Counted from the first letter of the stretch, positions 52,580 through 61,247 are shown. The stretch is 64,000 nucleotides of DNA from Paenibacillus allorhizosphaerae (GCF_910594985.1 NZ_CAJVCE010000016.1:1-64000); one strand, 5' to 3'. Translations and numbers: made by a program. The notes: generated by a model not told the origin, from the letters alone.

Positions 52580-52885
52580 ATGATCATTATGTTTAAGACG
52601 AAGAGGCCAAAAAAAGTTGCAATCATCCAGGAAGGTACCCTTTTGTATAAAGCTCACTGCTTATATACGAAAATCCTTCATATGGAAGCAACGACGGGCA
52701 AACGAATTATTCCAACCCTTCACAAGAACTTTATTGCAGCGCATCTCGATTATTTCTATGATGAGCATTACGCTGCAGCTGTTCTGAAAGTGCTGAGATG
52801 GAATAAGACGAAGGTCATTAATGAGATATTCCAGTTTCATTATGACGATCGTTTTAATAAAAGAATGTTTCAAATTATGCAATGA
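52580..52885 (+). CDS. Hypothetical protein, 101 aa
   Basis: ATG after AGGAGGAAGGAA. Basic helical protein (MIIMFKTKRPKKVAIIQEGT), no membrane helix. Sole gene under leader 6, with a terminator right after. Function unknown. Confidence 0.6.
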   Translation: MIIMFKTKRPKKVAIIQEGTLLYKAHCLYTKILHMEATTGKRIIPTLHKNFIAAHLDYFYDEHYAAAVLKVLRWNKTKVINEIFQFHYDDRFNKRMFQIMQ

Positions 52886-52920
52886 AAAGGTGTTCCCTTT
52901 ATAACGGGTAACACCTTTTT
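52885..52920 (+). terminator. Intrinsic terminator
   Basis: AAAAGGTGTT.CCC / GGGTAACACCTTTTT overlapping the stop of the 52580 gene. Confidence 0.85.
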
Positions 52921-53033
52921 CATTTGAAAGGAGGTGGTGCCATAGGTAGGTTCGGCGGAATCAACGACTGTGACATTCCATGGCAATCATACGAAGTATC
53001 AAACTATGTGTATTTAGTAGGAGGAGACGACCA

Positions 53034-53258
53034 ATGATGGAAGTCAGCACGACTATGGAAACGGAAAGAAAATTGCCAGCAGAGGTTCAAGAGCTGTGCA
53101 ACAAATTAAATATGAAGCCCGAAGAAACAATCTCTCATGCATTGTCGCTGCTTAATGTAAGCCTTCAACTGCAAGAGCAGGGCTACCAAATCCAGGCTTG
53201 CCGTAATAACGGATTCTGGAGGCGGGAGGTTAGAAACATTTTTTTGAGAGGGAGGTGA
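53034..53258 (+). CDS. Small protein family A, member 1 (74 aa)
   Basis: ATG after AGGAGGAG. A two-helix core (VQELCNKLNMKPEETISHAL and SLQLQEQGYQIQ) resembles a ribbon-helix-helix or helical dimer. Clearly related to the protein at 61307, which shares SLSLL and LQEQGY. Followed at once by a membrane protein gene. Confidence 0.6.
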   Translation: MMEVSTTMETERKLPAEVQELCNKLNMKPEETISHALSLLNVSLQLQEQGYQIQACRNNGFWRREVRNIFLRGR

Positions 53259-53264
53259 GTCCTT

Positions 53265-53573
53265 ATGGCTGAAATCAAATGGGATGAAGTCAAGATTGAC
53301 CAGTTGGACTCCGACCCAAAGGGTAAAATAAAAGTGGGTGATCAGGAGAAAATCGTCATTGATGAAGTCAAAACGGAACGTTCGTTTTTGCTCAAAACGA
53401 TGATTATCTTTTTCGGCATCATGGTCACTTTTATCCTCATGGTCGTTATGTATCAGCTGCTTGTCAAAGGCGATGTTGATAAATCGATTGAAGTTCTGAA
53501 ATTAATTTTCGGTGCTATCAGTCCTCTTCTCGGCACGCTGCTCGGATTTTACTTTGGAAAGCAAAGTAAGTAA
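53265..53573 (+). CDS. Two-helix membrane protein, 102 aa
   Basis: ATG after GGGAGGTGAG. A charged N-terminal 40 residues (WDEVKIDQLDSDPKGKIKV) precedes helices at about 42-66 and 78-98. The sequence between TMs, DKSIEVLKLIFGAISPLLGT, recalls holin-like or DUF-type small membrane proteins. Operon partner of the 53034 gene. Confidence 0.6.
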   Translation: MAEIKWDEVKIDQLDSDPKGKIKVGDQEKIVIDEVKTERSFLLKTMIIFFGIMVTFILMVVMYQLLVKGDVDKSIEVLKLIFGAISPLLGTLLGFYFGKQSK

Positions 53574-53576
53574 TCA

Positions 53577-53637
53577 AAACCGGCATTTAGAGAGTTTAGG
53601 CAAAATTTTGCCGCTCTCTTATGCCGGTTTTATTATT
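53577..53637 (+). terminator. Intrinsic terminator
   Basis: AAAACCGGCAT / ATGCCGGTTTT outer stem, AGAGAG/CTCTCT and GGCAAAATTTTGCC inner stems. Confidence 0.85.
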
Positions 53638-53650
53638 TCACAACGTTTTT

Positions 53651-53734
53651 TTACCCATTAAAGATTTTCAAAATAGCATTACCGTACTTCTCAACCTTTA
53701 CCTTTCCAAAACCTTTTACCTCTAATAATTCATT
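53651..53734 (-). pseudogene. Remnant of an HRDC-type domain
   Basis: Minus-strand frame NELLEVKGFGKVKVEKYGNA then ILKIFNG and stop. This looks like the last helices of an HRDC domain (RecQ/UvrD-type helicase C-termini have LxxIKGxGxxKxxxYG). A stop lies directly before it, so only 27 codons are left. The rest, 53735-53948, shows no gene. Confidence 0.5.
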
Positions 53735-53948
53735 TTAAGTTCGTGTTTGATAGGAAGCGCCGCGCCTGAAAATTCAACCAATTATTTATCTGTTCTTTTG
53801 TACGGTTTTTACTTCGACTCGATCGAGGTTACCTGTACCGTTATGCTACCTGTTTTATATCGGCAGCTCGCGTTCGATCAACTGCCGGCGCTCTGTGTAT
53901 TCATCCCCACTAAAACGCAACGATCCCACACAAAACTCGCATCCGTGT

Positions 53949-54899
53949 TTATTTGCCTTCATTAGGCGAATTCTTGAGCTCTGCTATCCGGCGTTCATAT
54001 TCGGCTTTCATAGTTGCCATTTGTGCTTGCAATGCCTCTACGCGCTTTTCGTGGTCTTTTCGCATATATTCGACAGCTTGGTCATGTTCACCTCTAAGGC
54101 GTTCAATCCGCTCGTACAAGCTGCGTATTTCGGCTGTCGACTGCTCCTGGAGCTCGGTACGCACCCGCAGGACTTCTCGCTCGCGTTCGACGTCTTTTTT
54201 ATCTAGCTCGGTCTGCTGTCTCTCGGCCAAGCGTTGCTTCTGTTCTTCGTGGCGTTCTTCAAGCTGGCGTACCCTCTCGTTGCCTGCAGCAGCCATGACT
54301 TCCAGGCTTTCACGCTCGGATTGTAGCTCTTTGCTTAGTGCGGTAATAGACCGGTTCGCTTCGCCTAGCTGCAGCCGTAATGATTCAGCTTCCTCATGAC
54401 CGGCTTTGTACTTCGTAACCAGGTCGGTAAGAGCCTCGTTCTTCTCTTTATACGACTCGGCCAACGCTTTGCTATTGTTCGCCGACTCTTTTACCTGCTC
54501 GGCATACTTTTCGGCATCGGCACGTAATTTCTGTTCTCGTACGACTTCTTCGTTTGCGGCCTTGACGTCCTTCTCAAGTTGAGCCTGGTATACATGCAAG
54601 TTTTCGATTTCTTGCCGTTTAGCCTCTAGCGCTTCTTCCATGTACCTGCGAATGTCGTCCTTCTCGAAGGCTGTACGTTGCGCCAGGTTTATAAGCACAT
54701 TGCGAATCCGGTTTGTTAGCCCCTCGACTTCCTCAATCTCCTTGCGGAAATCCGGAATCTCGGTTTTCATCGCCTGCAGGTTCCATACCTCTGTCGCTGC
54801 AGCAATCCATTCCTTATCCGTAAGCCCTGACGCCTTGATCGCATCGTTTATCACCTGTTGGGTTTCATCTGATATGTGATTAAAGCTTTTTTGAGCCAT
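53949..54899 (-). CDS. KfrA-like coiled-coil DNA-binding protein
   Basis: 316 aa; ATG after AGGAGGTG. A globular N-terminus (SFNHISDETQQVINDAIKAS, likely HTH, to about 80) is followed by a nearly unbroken coiled coil from 85 to 310. This design matches plasmid KfrA proteins, which bind their own promoter and aid stable inheritance. Three GTTAACC sites lie upstream. Confidence 0.6.
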   Translation of the reverse strand: MAQKSFNHISDETQQVINDAIKASGLTDKEWIAAATEVWNLQAMKTEIPDFRKEIEEVEGLTNRIRNVLINLAQRTAFEKDDIRRYMEEALEAKRQEIENLHVYQAQLEKDVKAANEEVVREQKLRADAEKYAEQVKESANNSKALAESYKEKNEALTDLVTKYKAGHEEAESLRLQLGEANRSITALSKELQSERESLEVMAAAGNERVRQLEERHEEQKQRLAERQQTELDKKDVEREREVLRVRTELQEQSTAEIRSLYERIERLRGEHDQAVEYMRKDHEKRVEALQAQMATMKAEYERRIAELKNSPNEGK

Positions 54900-54927
54900 G
54901 ACGCAACACCTCCTATTTATAATAATA

Positions 54928-54983
54928 GGTTAACTAAAAAACCATGAAAAATCAAGGTGTTAACCGTGTTAGCTATGTTAACC
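54928..54983 (-). promoter_or_regulatory. Operator repeats of the KfrA-like gene
   Basis: GGTTAAC at 54928-54934 and GTTAACC at 54959-54965 and 54977-54983 (one inverted, two direct). They lie 29-84 nt upstream of the start, where autorepression would act. Confidence 0.55.
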
Positions 54984-55095
54984 ATTATATCCTAAATGAA
55001 TAAAAAGCAAACCTAGAGGGGTGGTGTGAAATTCCAGAATTAATTAGAATTGTTTCATAAATCATCGGACAGTTTGTTGCAGAATTTGTTGGAAT

Positions 55096-55107
55096 TTGAT
55101 GGTATAA
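55096..55107 (+). promoter_or_regulatory. Extended -10 promoter of the PDZ-PIN gene
   Basis: TGGTATAAT near 55099-55107, about 44 nt before the TTG start, without a good -35 box. Confidence 0.5.
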
Positions 55108-55150
55108 TGGACAAAAAAACTTTTCATCATGATCTGAAGGAGTTGTTGTC

Positions 55151-56263
55151 TTGGATTCGATCTGGATCATCATCCTTTTCGTGCTTGCTCTGCCATTGTT
55201 ATTACTCACTTTTTTTATCATCATGTCGATTATTTCGGCTATTGTGCCTGCTCCCGCACCTAAGCAAACATCGGATAAGCTATCGGACGATTATTGGTAC
55301 GCTTCCTATGAATCCCATGAAAACGGTGTGTTAATCAAGTATAGTAATCCGAACGGGCCGCTTTATTATAGCGGAATCATAACAGGGGATATCATCACGG
55401 AAGTCAATGGAGAGAAACCTACCGCAGCGCTATTACGAGATCAGTTGCAAGCCGTCGTCGAGCAAGATCAACCTGTACCAATCACTTTATATCATATAGC
55501 CACCCCATCTGAAGTCAGGACATTGCTCTTGAAGCCGATGGAATTAGCGTTAGAAAAAGTGAATGCGAAGGGGATTGTCGAGAAATTTGGTGCTAGCTTT
55601 AATGGGCACCAGGTCATCTTTGTGAGGTACGTCGAGCAGAGTAGCCCATTTGCAGCAGCTGGAATAAAGGCAGGGGATAGAATGGTTTCTATAGCCGGCC
55701 GTAAATTAGAATGTCTCGAAGATCCTTACATCATCTCGAAGTATCTGCACACTGGAATGCGTGTGGAAATAAGTTTTGTGAACCAATTTAACGTGACCAA
55801 GCAAATCACTTTGGACATCAGCAATCCTGAAGATCGGGTGATCCAGTCGTTCGGTATATCCCTATCACCAGAACAAACAGTTGCGTTTGATACTAATTTT
55901 GTGATCAACCATCCGAATGTTATTCCCTATATGGCGAAAAAAAGCACCGTCCTCATTAGTAAGAAGGTGTTTCTGGAACTGGATAAACTGAAAATTGATC
56001 CAGAGATCGGACATCAAGCAAGAGCCGGGTTGGAGGCAATCGAAACTGCCCAAGTTGAGTCGGAAGGAAGGCTAAAGGTTGTCCCCATTGATGAACACTA
56101 TAACCGCCAACATGGCTTGGACACCAAAAATCCGGATGACTTGATTATTGGATCGTATCTGAAAGTGAAAGAGTCCATGCAAGAGGAAGTTCTATTCCTT
56201 AGTGAAGACCGTGGGGCTCGAATTACCGCTAGATCCCACGGCTTATTCGTAGCGAACCAATAG
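55151..56263 (+). CDS. Membrane protein with two PDZ domains and a PIN nuclease domain
   Basis: TTG start after AAGGAG; 370 aa. One or two N-terminal membrane helices (5-35). Two PDZ-like domains: LYYSGIITGDIITEVNGEKP near 72-91 and SSPFAAAGIKAGDRMVSIAG near 161-180. The C-terminal domain (about 240-365) is PIN-like: AFDTNFVI (Asp), LELDKL (Glu), NPDDLIIGS (Asp) and LSEDRGARI (Asp), all four acidic residues in order. PIN domains are Mg-dependent RNases. A membrane-bound PDZ-PIN fusion is unusual. Confidence 0.72.
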   Translation: MDSIWIIILFVLALPLLLLTFFIIMSIISAIVPAPAPKQTSDKLSDDYWYASYESHENGVLIKYSNPNGPLYYSGIITGDIITEVNGEKPTAALLRDQLQAVVEQDQPVPITLYHIATPSEVRTLLLKPMELALEKVNAKGIVEKFGASFNGHQVIFVRYVEQSSPFAAAGIKAGDRMVSIAGRKLECLEDPYIISKYLHTGMRVEISFVNQFNVTKQITLDISNPEDRVIQSFGISLSPEQTVAFDTNFVINHPNVIPYMAKKSTVLISKKVFLELDKLKIDPEIGHQARAGLEAIETAQVESEGRLKVVPIDEHYNRQHGLDTKNPDDLIIGSYLKVKESMQEEVLFLSEDRGARITARSHGLFVANQ

Positions 56264-56389
56264 TAGGGGGATGTCCTTACTAACAAGGTGATTTTGTAGA
56301 AAATGGTTAGATTTTTTTCTAATGAATTCCGCTGCAAACTGCAATTTCTGCAGCAGCACCCCTCAGATTCTAATCAATTCTGTAACAAT

Positions 56390-56425
56390 AAAACGGATCC
56401 CACGCAAACCGTGGGCTCCGTTTTC
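56390..56425 (+). terminator. Intrinsic terminator
   Basis: AAAACGGA..CCCACG / CGTGGG..TCCGTTTT stem with CAAAC loop. Confidence 0.85.
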
Positions 56426-56700
56426 TCATTAATTTTGGAATATAACAGGATGTGTGTGGTGGTGTGTGGAGAGGAAAGGAGCAGAGGAGAATTTTTTATT
56501 TATCATCGTCACCAGATCTTTCTGGTCGACCTCTTTTTCGTCTGGTCGTAGCATGGTTAGGCTGGTTGGGACTCGACACGCGATAGTAAGGCGACAAGAA
56601 GGTTAGGGGGGTGCCGGTGATGATCGATGCGCGGCAGCCCCCGTGTTGTACTTTTATTGGGCTATCGTTTTCCGTTAAATTCGACGAATAGGCTTACCTA
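56426..56700. other. Intergenic GT-rich stretch with a possible micro-ORF
   Basis: GT-rich low-complexity DNA at 56450-56490. A 23-codon frame (ATG 56620, RBS AGGGGGG) ends at 56691. ATTCGACGAAT (56679-56689) repeats the core of the palindrome at 57825, thus flanking the XRE gene on both sides. Confidence 0.35.
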
Positions 56701-57759
56701 TTACACTTCAATGTCGATCCATCGGGTCAATTCCTTCGTATCCCGTATATCTAACACGTTCATTAGGCGCAGCAAATGATGACTATCAGGTGTCGTATGG
56801 CCGCTCTCCCACTTTTGATAGGTCCTCACTGAAGCGCCGATTGCATCCGCGACTTGTTTCTGCGATAACTTCTCCCGGTTCCGGATATCTCTCAATGCCT
56901 CTGGATCGAATTCCATCAACTGCGGTCCGACGTAAAGCGGGTACCAAGCATCGCTTCCATCGTCATGTTTTCCCCAACAATTCAATCCCCATATGGCAGT
57001 GGTCGGATTCGCCTCCACATAAAGAGAACCCTTCAATCTCTTGTCCACTTTTGCCCATACCTTATTAGGATTTTTGATTTTTACTCCGATCCATCTAAGG
57101 ATGGGTTGTCCGTCTTCGCCACAAGGAAACCTTCCGCGGAGCTCGAATTCATTTCCTTGCCGGCTAATATATTCATAGTTAAATGCCTCTTCGATCTCAT
57201 ATATGATTGGGGGCAACCCGACCATCTCAAGCGCGTAATTATAGGCAACGATGAAATGTTTCGGTGTTTTTTCTGGGAGGTTCATCTTCTCAGCAAGATC
57301 CAAGTAATGAGCCCATTGGAACAACATTTCAGTTTGACTTACATGACCGGTTTGATCGATGGGATAATTGAAAATCGTCAAAAGGTCGAGTTTATGATGG
57401 TAAAACATCTTCTCCAACGCCTGATACAGCCGTTCGAGCCACACTTCGGATTCCTCAAATGCCAAGGGCTCCCTTAAGATTCCCATAATGTATTGATTAA
57501 GATCGCCAATGTTATTCAGTGATACCTCATCAGGTTTGTAGAAATAAAACGGGATGCGCCTTATAAATACATCCTTCATAACTGGGTGGTATGAATACCG
57601 CTCGCCCAGATGCACCACAAAATCTTTCCCGATTTCTCCGAGATATGGGAAAATTTCCTCTCCAATTAGGTCATGTCTTGAGAAGTAAGACTCCAATTTT
57701 TCGAGCACATATTTACCCTTAATGTATTCCCGTATAATATCCAACTCCGTGTTATTCAT
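56701..57759 (-). CDS. XRE-type HTH protein with large N-terminal domain
   Basis: ATG 57759 after GGAGGTGA. 352 aa. The HTH is at the C-terminus (LSQKQVADAIGASVRTYQKW near 305-325) and is followed by LRLMNVLDI. The first 280 residues are a helical/beta domain of unknown kind with several Trp. The reversed order (HTH last) is less common. A perfect palindrome lies upstream, likely its operator. Confidence 0.7.
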   Translation of the reverse strand: MNNTELDIIREYIKGKYVLEKLESYFSRHDLIGEEIFPYLGEIGKDFVVHLGERYSYHPVMKDVFIRRIPFYFYKPDEVSLNNIGDLNQYIMGILREPLAFEESEVWLERLYQALEKMFYHHKLDLLTIFNYPIDQTGHVSQTEMLFQWAHYLDLAEKMNLPEKTPKHFIVAYNYALEMVGLPPIIYEIEEAFNYEYISRQGNEFELRGRFPCGEDGQPILRWIGVKIKNPNKVWAKVDKRLKGSLYVEANPTTAIWGLNCWGKHDDGSDAWYPLYVGPQLMEFDPEALRDIRNREKLSQKQVADAIGASVRTYQKWESGHTTPDSHHLLRLMNVLDIRDTKELTRWIDIEV

Positions 57760-57824
57760 TGCACTCACCTCCATGTCGTTATTTTAAGTTTAACACGAAG
57801 AAAGTGGGTACAATAGACGTCATA

Positions 57825-57839
57825 TTATTCGTCGAATAA
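57825..57839. promoter_or_regulatory. Palindromic operator of the XRE gene
   Basis: TTATTCGTCGAATAA is a perfect 15-bp palindrome around a central T, 66 nt before the XRE start. The 11-bp core recurs at 56679-56689. Confidence 0.6.
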
Positions 57840-58413
57840 GCCTTGAAAAACATCTTTGCCAATTGTTCTCTTGCGAAATTTATATTCAATCCCAAATTAT
57901 GACGAACAACCTGACAGATGGGAGGCTTTGATTAAGAATAAACCGCTCTTAAGGAGCGGGTTCTCGAAAGGGGGAGTTATTTACTTTTGTACGTATAATC
58001 CTTCATTGTTCTTAGAACGACAAGGGTTAGAGTTGAATCACTCTGTACAATCAGCAAGACCTGATTTCTACAGTTCTTGTCAAAATCGGGTAAAGTTCTT
58101 GCTATTTGGTTTAGACAAGATGTCAGCAGAAAATAAAGTATTAGACTGAAAAATATAGTATTAGACTCGGAAAATAAAGTATTAGACTAGGAAAATAAAG
58201 TTGTAGACTGGACCTCATAATACGAACGGGCAGAAGTGCTTAATAGTCACTCTAATGAAGGAGACAAAGGATTTTGGAAATAACTGTAGAATGTATTTCT
58301 GGATGAATCTATAAATATGCTTGTACTAGTGGGTGAGTGGTATAGGTAAGGATTTTGAATGATTAATTTGCCGAGGAGACGTAAAAATCTTTCTAAGGAA
58401 AGGTGATTTCGAT

Positions 58414-59084
58414 TTGAATATCTTGTTTGCTTTCGCCGACGACTGGGGACGCTATGCTCGCCGACCTTCCTGGAGGCGGCGGGGATGCCGGTTCCAGAAT
58501 CGATGACGGGACGCAGTCTGCTGCCAGTTCTGCTGAGCGAGATAAGCGGTCAGGTGGACCCGGGGCGCACCTTTGTCGTGACCGGCCGGGAGAGGCATGT
58601 CCCCTCCGCTCGTAAAGGCGAGTTGCCTTATCCGCAGCGGGCCATTCGGACTGAGGAATATCTGTACATCATCAATTTTGAGCCGGACCGCTGGCCAATG
58701 GGCGCTCCCCGCGGCTTGGACAATCCAAATACCGTGCCTCCCTCCTACGAGGACTTGCTTTGGAAAACCGGAGTCGCCTACGCCGAAATGGATGCTAGCC
58801 CAACTAAAGCATGGATGATTCATCACCGAAATGAAGAGGAGATCAAGCCGCTGTTCCGTTTGGGCTTCGGTAAACGCCCGTATGAGGAACTGTACGATTT
58901 GCGGAAGGATCCTTTTTATATGGAGAATGTGGCTGACAGGCCGGAATATTCGGACATCAAGAAGAAGCTGAACGTGGAGCTGATGGAGGTGCTGCACAAG
59001 CAGCAGGACCCGCGGGTAACGGAGAACCCATGTCGATTCGAACATGCGCCATATGCCGGGCCGCTGCAAGCGTTTCAAAGATGA
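58414..59084 (+). pseudogene. Internally deleted sulfatase gene
   Basis: The TTG at 58414 with AAAGGTGA starts NILFAFADDWGRYA, the typical N-terminus of a type I sulfatase (metal-binding Asp-Asp). After about 15 codons the sequence jumps, in another frame, to PTFLEAAGMPVPESMTGRSL (from 58461). It continues to the normal C-terminus (ELYDLRKDPFYMENVADRPE). The middle, with the catalytic CxPSR region, is gone. The fragment is GC-rich, unlike the plasmid. Cargo of the transposon. Confidence 0.75.
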
Positions 59085-59189
59085 ACATTGTCCCGCTCAT
59101 TGCCGCGTAAATCGTGGCTTTTTCTTTTTTAGACAAAGGCTTGCAAGTCGAGGGAAGATTGGGGTTAATGCCATCGACGAGAACGGTAT

Positions 59190-59482
59190 TTGGTTATTTC
59201 TAGGTATGCAGTGATTTTGCCTGGACTCCTACCTTTAGTCGCTGTAGAAAAAACTGATCTAGGTGATGTGCCAGAAGGAATGAAGTCATATTCAATTCCT
59301 GAAAAAGAATATGTTATTTTTAGATTTGAAAAAAGTACATTGGTGAATTCTGGAGTAAAGTATGTACTAAAGAGAATCAAGCAAAATATAATATTGATTT
59401 GTCAAAACCAAGATATGAGGTATTTACACCTAATCCTAAAACTACAGGTATATTGGAATGGTGTATCCCAACTTTAAGCTAA
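59190..59482 (+). pseudogene. Frameshifted GyrI/AraC-effector-like remnant
   Basis: The first frame holds LGDVPEGMKSYSIPEKEYVI, then a shift near 59370 leads to YNIDLSKPRYEVFTPNPKTT, ending ILEWCIPTLS and stop. This is the pattern of the GyrI-like/AraC effector-binding domain. Second cargo remnant of the transposon. Confidence 0.6.
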
Positions 59483-59501
59483 CGCAGAACGATAGTTCAA
59501 T

Positions 59502-59554
59502 GAAACAGCGACAGTCTAGGACTATATTTTCTCGTCCTTGGCTGTCGCTGTTTC
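59502..59554. terminator. Inverted repeat near the right transposon end
   Basis: GAAACAGCGACAG..CTAGGAC pairs with GTCC.TGGCTGTCGCTGTTTC. Likely a terminator that shields the element's end; no clear T-run. Confidence 0.5.
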
Positions 59555-60001
59555 AATTCTAGGGGTCAGTCTAATACTTATTTTATGGAGTCTGACGGTT
59601 TGGCGATTCGAAAAGCCGCTTGGAATAAAGACATCCAGTCTAATACTTTATTTTCTGCTGACACAAGAACTTTATCCCATACAACAAAAAAAAAGCCGCG
59701 ATTTACGCGACCTTTAATGAGATAATGTTCTTGTCACCCGACAGGAGCAGAGACCCACACCATTTCAAACAGGCGAAGCAAATTGCCGAGGCAGAGGAGG
59801 GAGCAGAGGTACTGCACTCAGACGAGCGGCATAGGGCCGTTGAGCGTCACGCTGAGGAAATGCAAGCTACGAAAGATCGAGCGAGATCACCCAAGCAGAG
59901 AAGGCGGCGCTTGTGGTCAGTAAAGAGTTGTCCGAGATGCTGCAAGATGAGAGAGCAGCGTTTGAACAGCTCCGAACTCTGAAGCCTAATACGTCCTATA
60001 T

Positions 60002-60229
60002 TCAACGCTGATCCTTACCTTTTTCTTCGCTGATTTCCTTTTTTAACAAAAAGTATCCGACGATTAAGCATATGTAACAGACCGGGACCCAAAGAAATGC
60101 GTTCCAGAAAATAGCCGAGTCTTCTCTTGATAGAGATTTACTGTTAACAACGAATGCAAGCCAAAGTATTGGAAAAAACCACAAACTGATCTTATAGATT
60201 CGGTGAAATTTTATCATATCCTTTCGCAT
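60002..60229 (-). CDS. Small two-helix membrane protein, 75 aa
   Basis: Helices at about 14-30 and 42-64, positively charged ends. Start ATG 60229 or 60217 (AAAGGAT site). Not recognised. First of a group of small minus-strand genes. Confidence 0.5.
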   Translation of the reverse strand: MRKDMIKFHRIYKISLWFFPILWLAFVVNSKSLSREDSAIFWNAFLWVPVCYICLIVGYFLLKKEISEEKGKDQR

Positions 60230-60239
60230 CGCCTCTCAA

Positions 60240-60437
60240 TCATGTCGTTACTTTAAATCTTGCCTTTGTGCCCGACATTTCGGGAACCTTAATATGATCG
60301 AGTATGGCAGGAACGAATTCCGAACCGTTCCATATTTCAAAGTTACCAACGGTTGAAATAGGATATTCTAACTTACCAGCATCAATAACAATTCTTGATC
60401 CAGATTGAAAGATATAACCGGTAATATAATTTTCCAT
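60240..60437 (-). CDS. Hypothetical protein, 65 aa
   Basis: ATG 60437 after GGATGGAG. Beta-rich (ITGYIFQSGSRIVIDAGKLE). It follows the next gene upstream with a 2-nt overlap at most, so they share a transcript. Unknown. Confidence 0.5.
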   Translation of the reverse strand: MENYITGYIFQSGSRIVIDAGKLEYPISTVGNFEIWNGSEFVPAILDHIKVPEMSGTKARFKVTT

Positions 60438-60438
60438 G

Positions 60439-60927
60439 TTAGTCTCCATCCTTTAAGTTTATTGAGTATCTATACACGGGCTGGTTGCCGTTTTTTTTTA
60501 CAACATCTGCAAATAGCATTATGAACCCACATTCATAGCAAGCATGACTTTTGACAGACCGACTGTTAACAGTGGGGGATATTAGCTTGTTATTTGTGAT
60601 GTTCTCCCTAAATACCACTCTTATATCTTCGTTTCCGCGTAAATAGCCATCCATAATTATATGACTGCTGCAGCTTGGGCATTTCACGTTTAAGTCATCT
60701 ATTAAGAGAGATTCATATTCAATAATATGAACGCTTTCGATAATTCCTTTGTATTCAAAATCAAACAATTCTCCTTTTAATGCTGTTCCAGAATACCCAC
60801 GAAAGTAACCAATCCGTCCATCTTTCAATAAAATGCGCTTCCCATTATCCATATTGGAAAAGTGGCCGCGTAAATTACTAAGGCTCTCTTGTAGCACTGA
60901 TTTTTCTTCCTTATTTGATCGTAGCAA
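60439..60927 (-). CDS. Zinc-ribbon protein, 162 aa
   Basis: CPSC near 83-86 and CYEC near 127-130 form a likely treble-clef or ribbon zinc site. The N-terminal 70 residues hold a beta domain (RILLKDGRIGYFRGYSG). The start is TTG 60927 with a weak site. Function unknown. Confidence 0.55.
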   Translation of the reverse strand: MLRSNKEEKSVLQESLSNLRGHFSNMDNGKRILLKDGRIGYFRGYSGTALKGELFDFEYKGIIESVHIIEYESLLIDDLNVKCPSCSSHIIMDGYLRGNEDIRVVFRENITNNKLISPTVNSRSVKSHACYECGFIMLFADVVKKNGNQPVYRYSINLKDGD

Positions 60928-61049
60928 TTGAATCCCGTCCTATTTTTTTTGAGATAGCTTGCCATTAACACGTCCACAGAGGGAATCCTAGATTATATCC
61001 AGGATGTTGACTACTAAAAGGACTAATAAACCTGATCCTTGAATAAATG

Positions 61050-61247
61050 TCATCCAATATTTTTAAGGTAAAAGTTGGCGAGCCCAATAATCAATAAAGC
61101 TATTCCCATGAAGTGATAATAAATTGGTTTATTAGGCAGTTCAGAATTTGCAATCACTGAAACTAAATAGGGGGTTAAATATAAAACGATTATTCCAACC
61201 CAAAGGCCAATTTTTTTCTGATCATTTTGATAACTGATAATGGTCAC
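61050..61247 (-). CDS. Small membrane protein, 65 aa
   Basis: Two helices (about 13-33 and 43-62). GTG start with a weak site. Not recognised. Confidence 0.4.
   Translation of the reverse strand: MTIISYQNDQKKIGLWVGIIVLYLTPYLVSVIANSELPNKPIYYHFMGIALLIIGLANFYLKNIG

Larger units (their letters stand above)
58121..59663. mobile_element. Non-autonomous Tn7/Tni/Mu-type transposon, 1543 bp
   Basis: Perfect 28-bp terminal inverted repeats (58121-58148, 59636-59663) begin TGTCAGCAG and end CTGCTGACA. The 5-bp target duplication CAAGA is at 58116-58120 and 59664-59668. More copies of the inner unit (AAAATAAAGTATTAGACT) follow the left end at about 58150, 58171 and 58192, and at the right end at about 59565 and perhaps 59512. 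TGT..ACA ends, 5-bp duplication and several binding sites per end are the marks of the TnsB/TniA/MuA transposase group. No transposase gene lies inside; cargo is decayed. Confidence 0.88.
57856..60011 (+). pseudogene. Gene interrupted by the transposon and a frameshift
   Basis: The open frame at 57856-58120 continues in the same frame at 59669 if the transposon and one 5-bp duplication are removed: ...FGLDK joins NFIPYNKKKAAIYATFNEIM. It goes on through FLSPDRSRDPHHFKQAKQIA and a coiled coil to about 59880. There the frame shifts to EITQAEKAALVVSKELSEML and ends at 60011. The second half looks coding; the first half is less certain. The start is unclear (TTG 57856, no good ribosome site). Function unknown. 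Confidence 0.4.

Noticed and set aside
53747..53965. 72-codon plus-strand frame
   Set aside because: No ribosome site and no protein-like pattern.
53953..54399. Plus-strand Ser/Arg-rich frame
   Set aside because: Shadow of the coiled-coil gene on the other strand.
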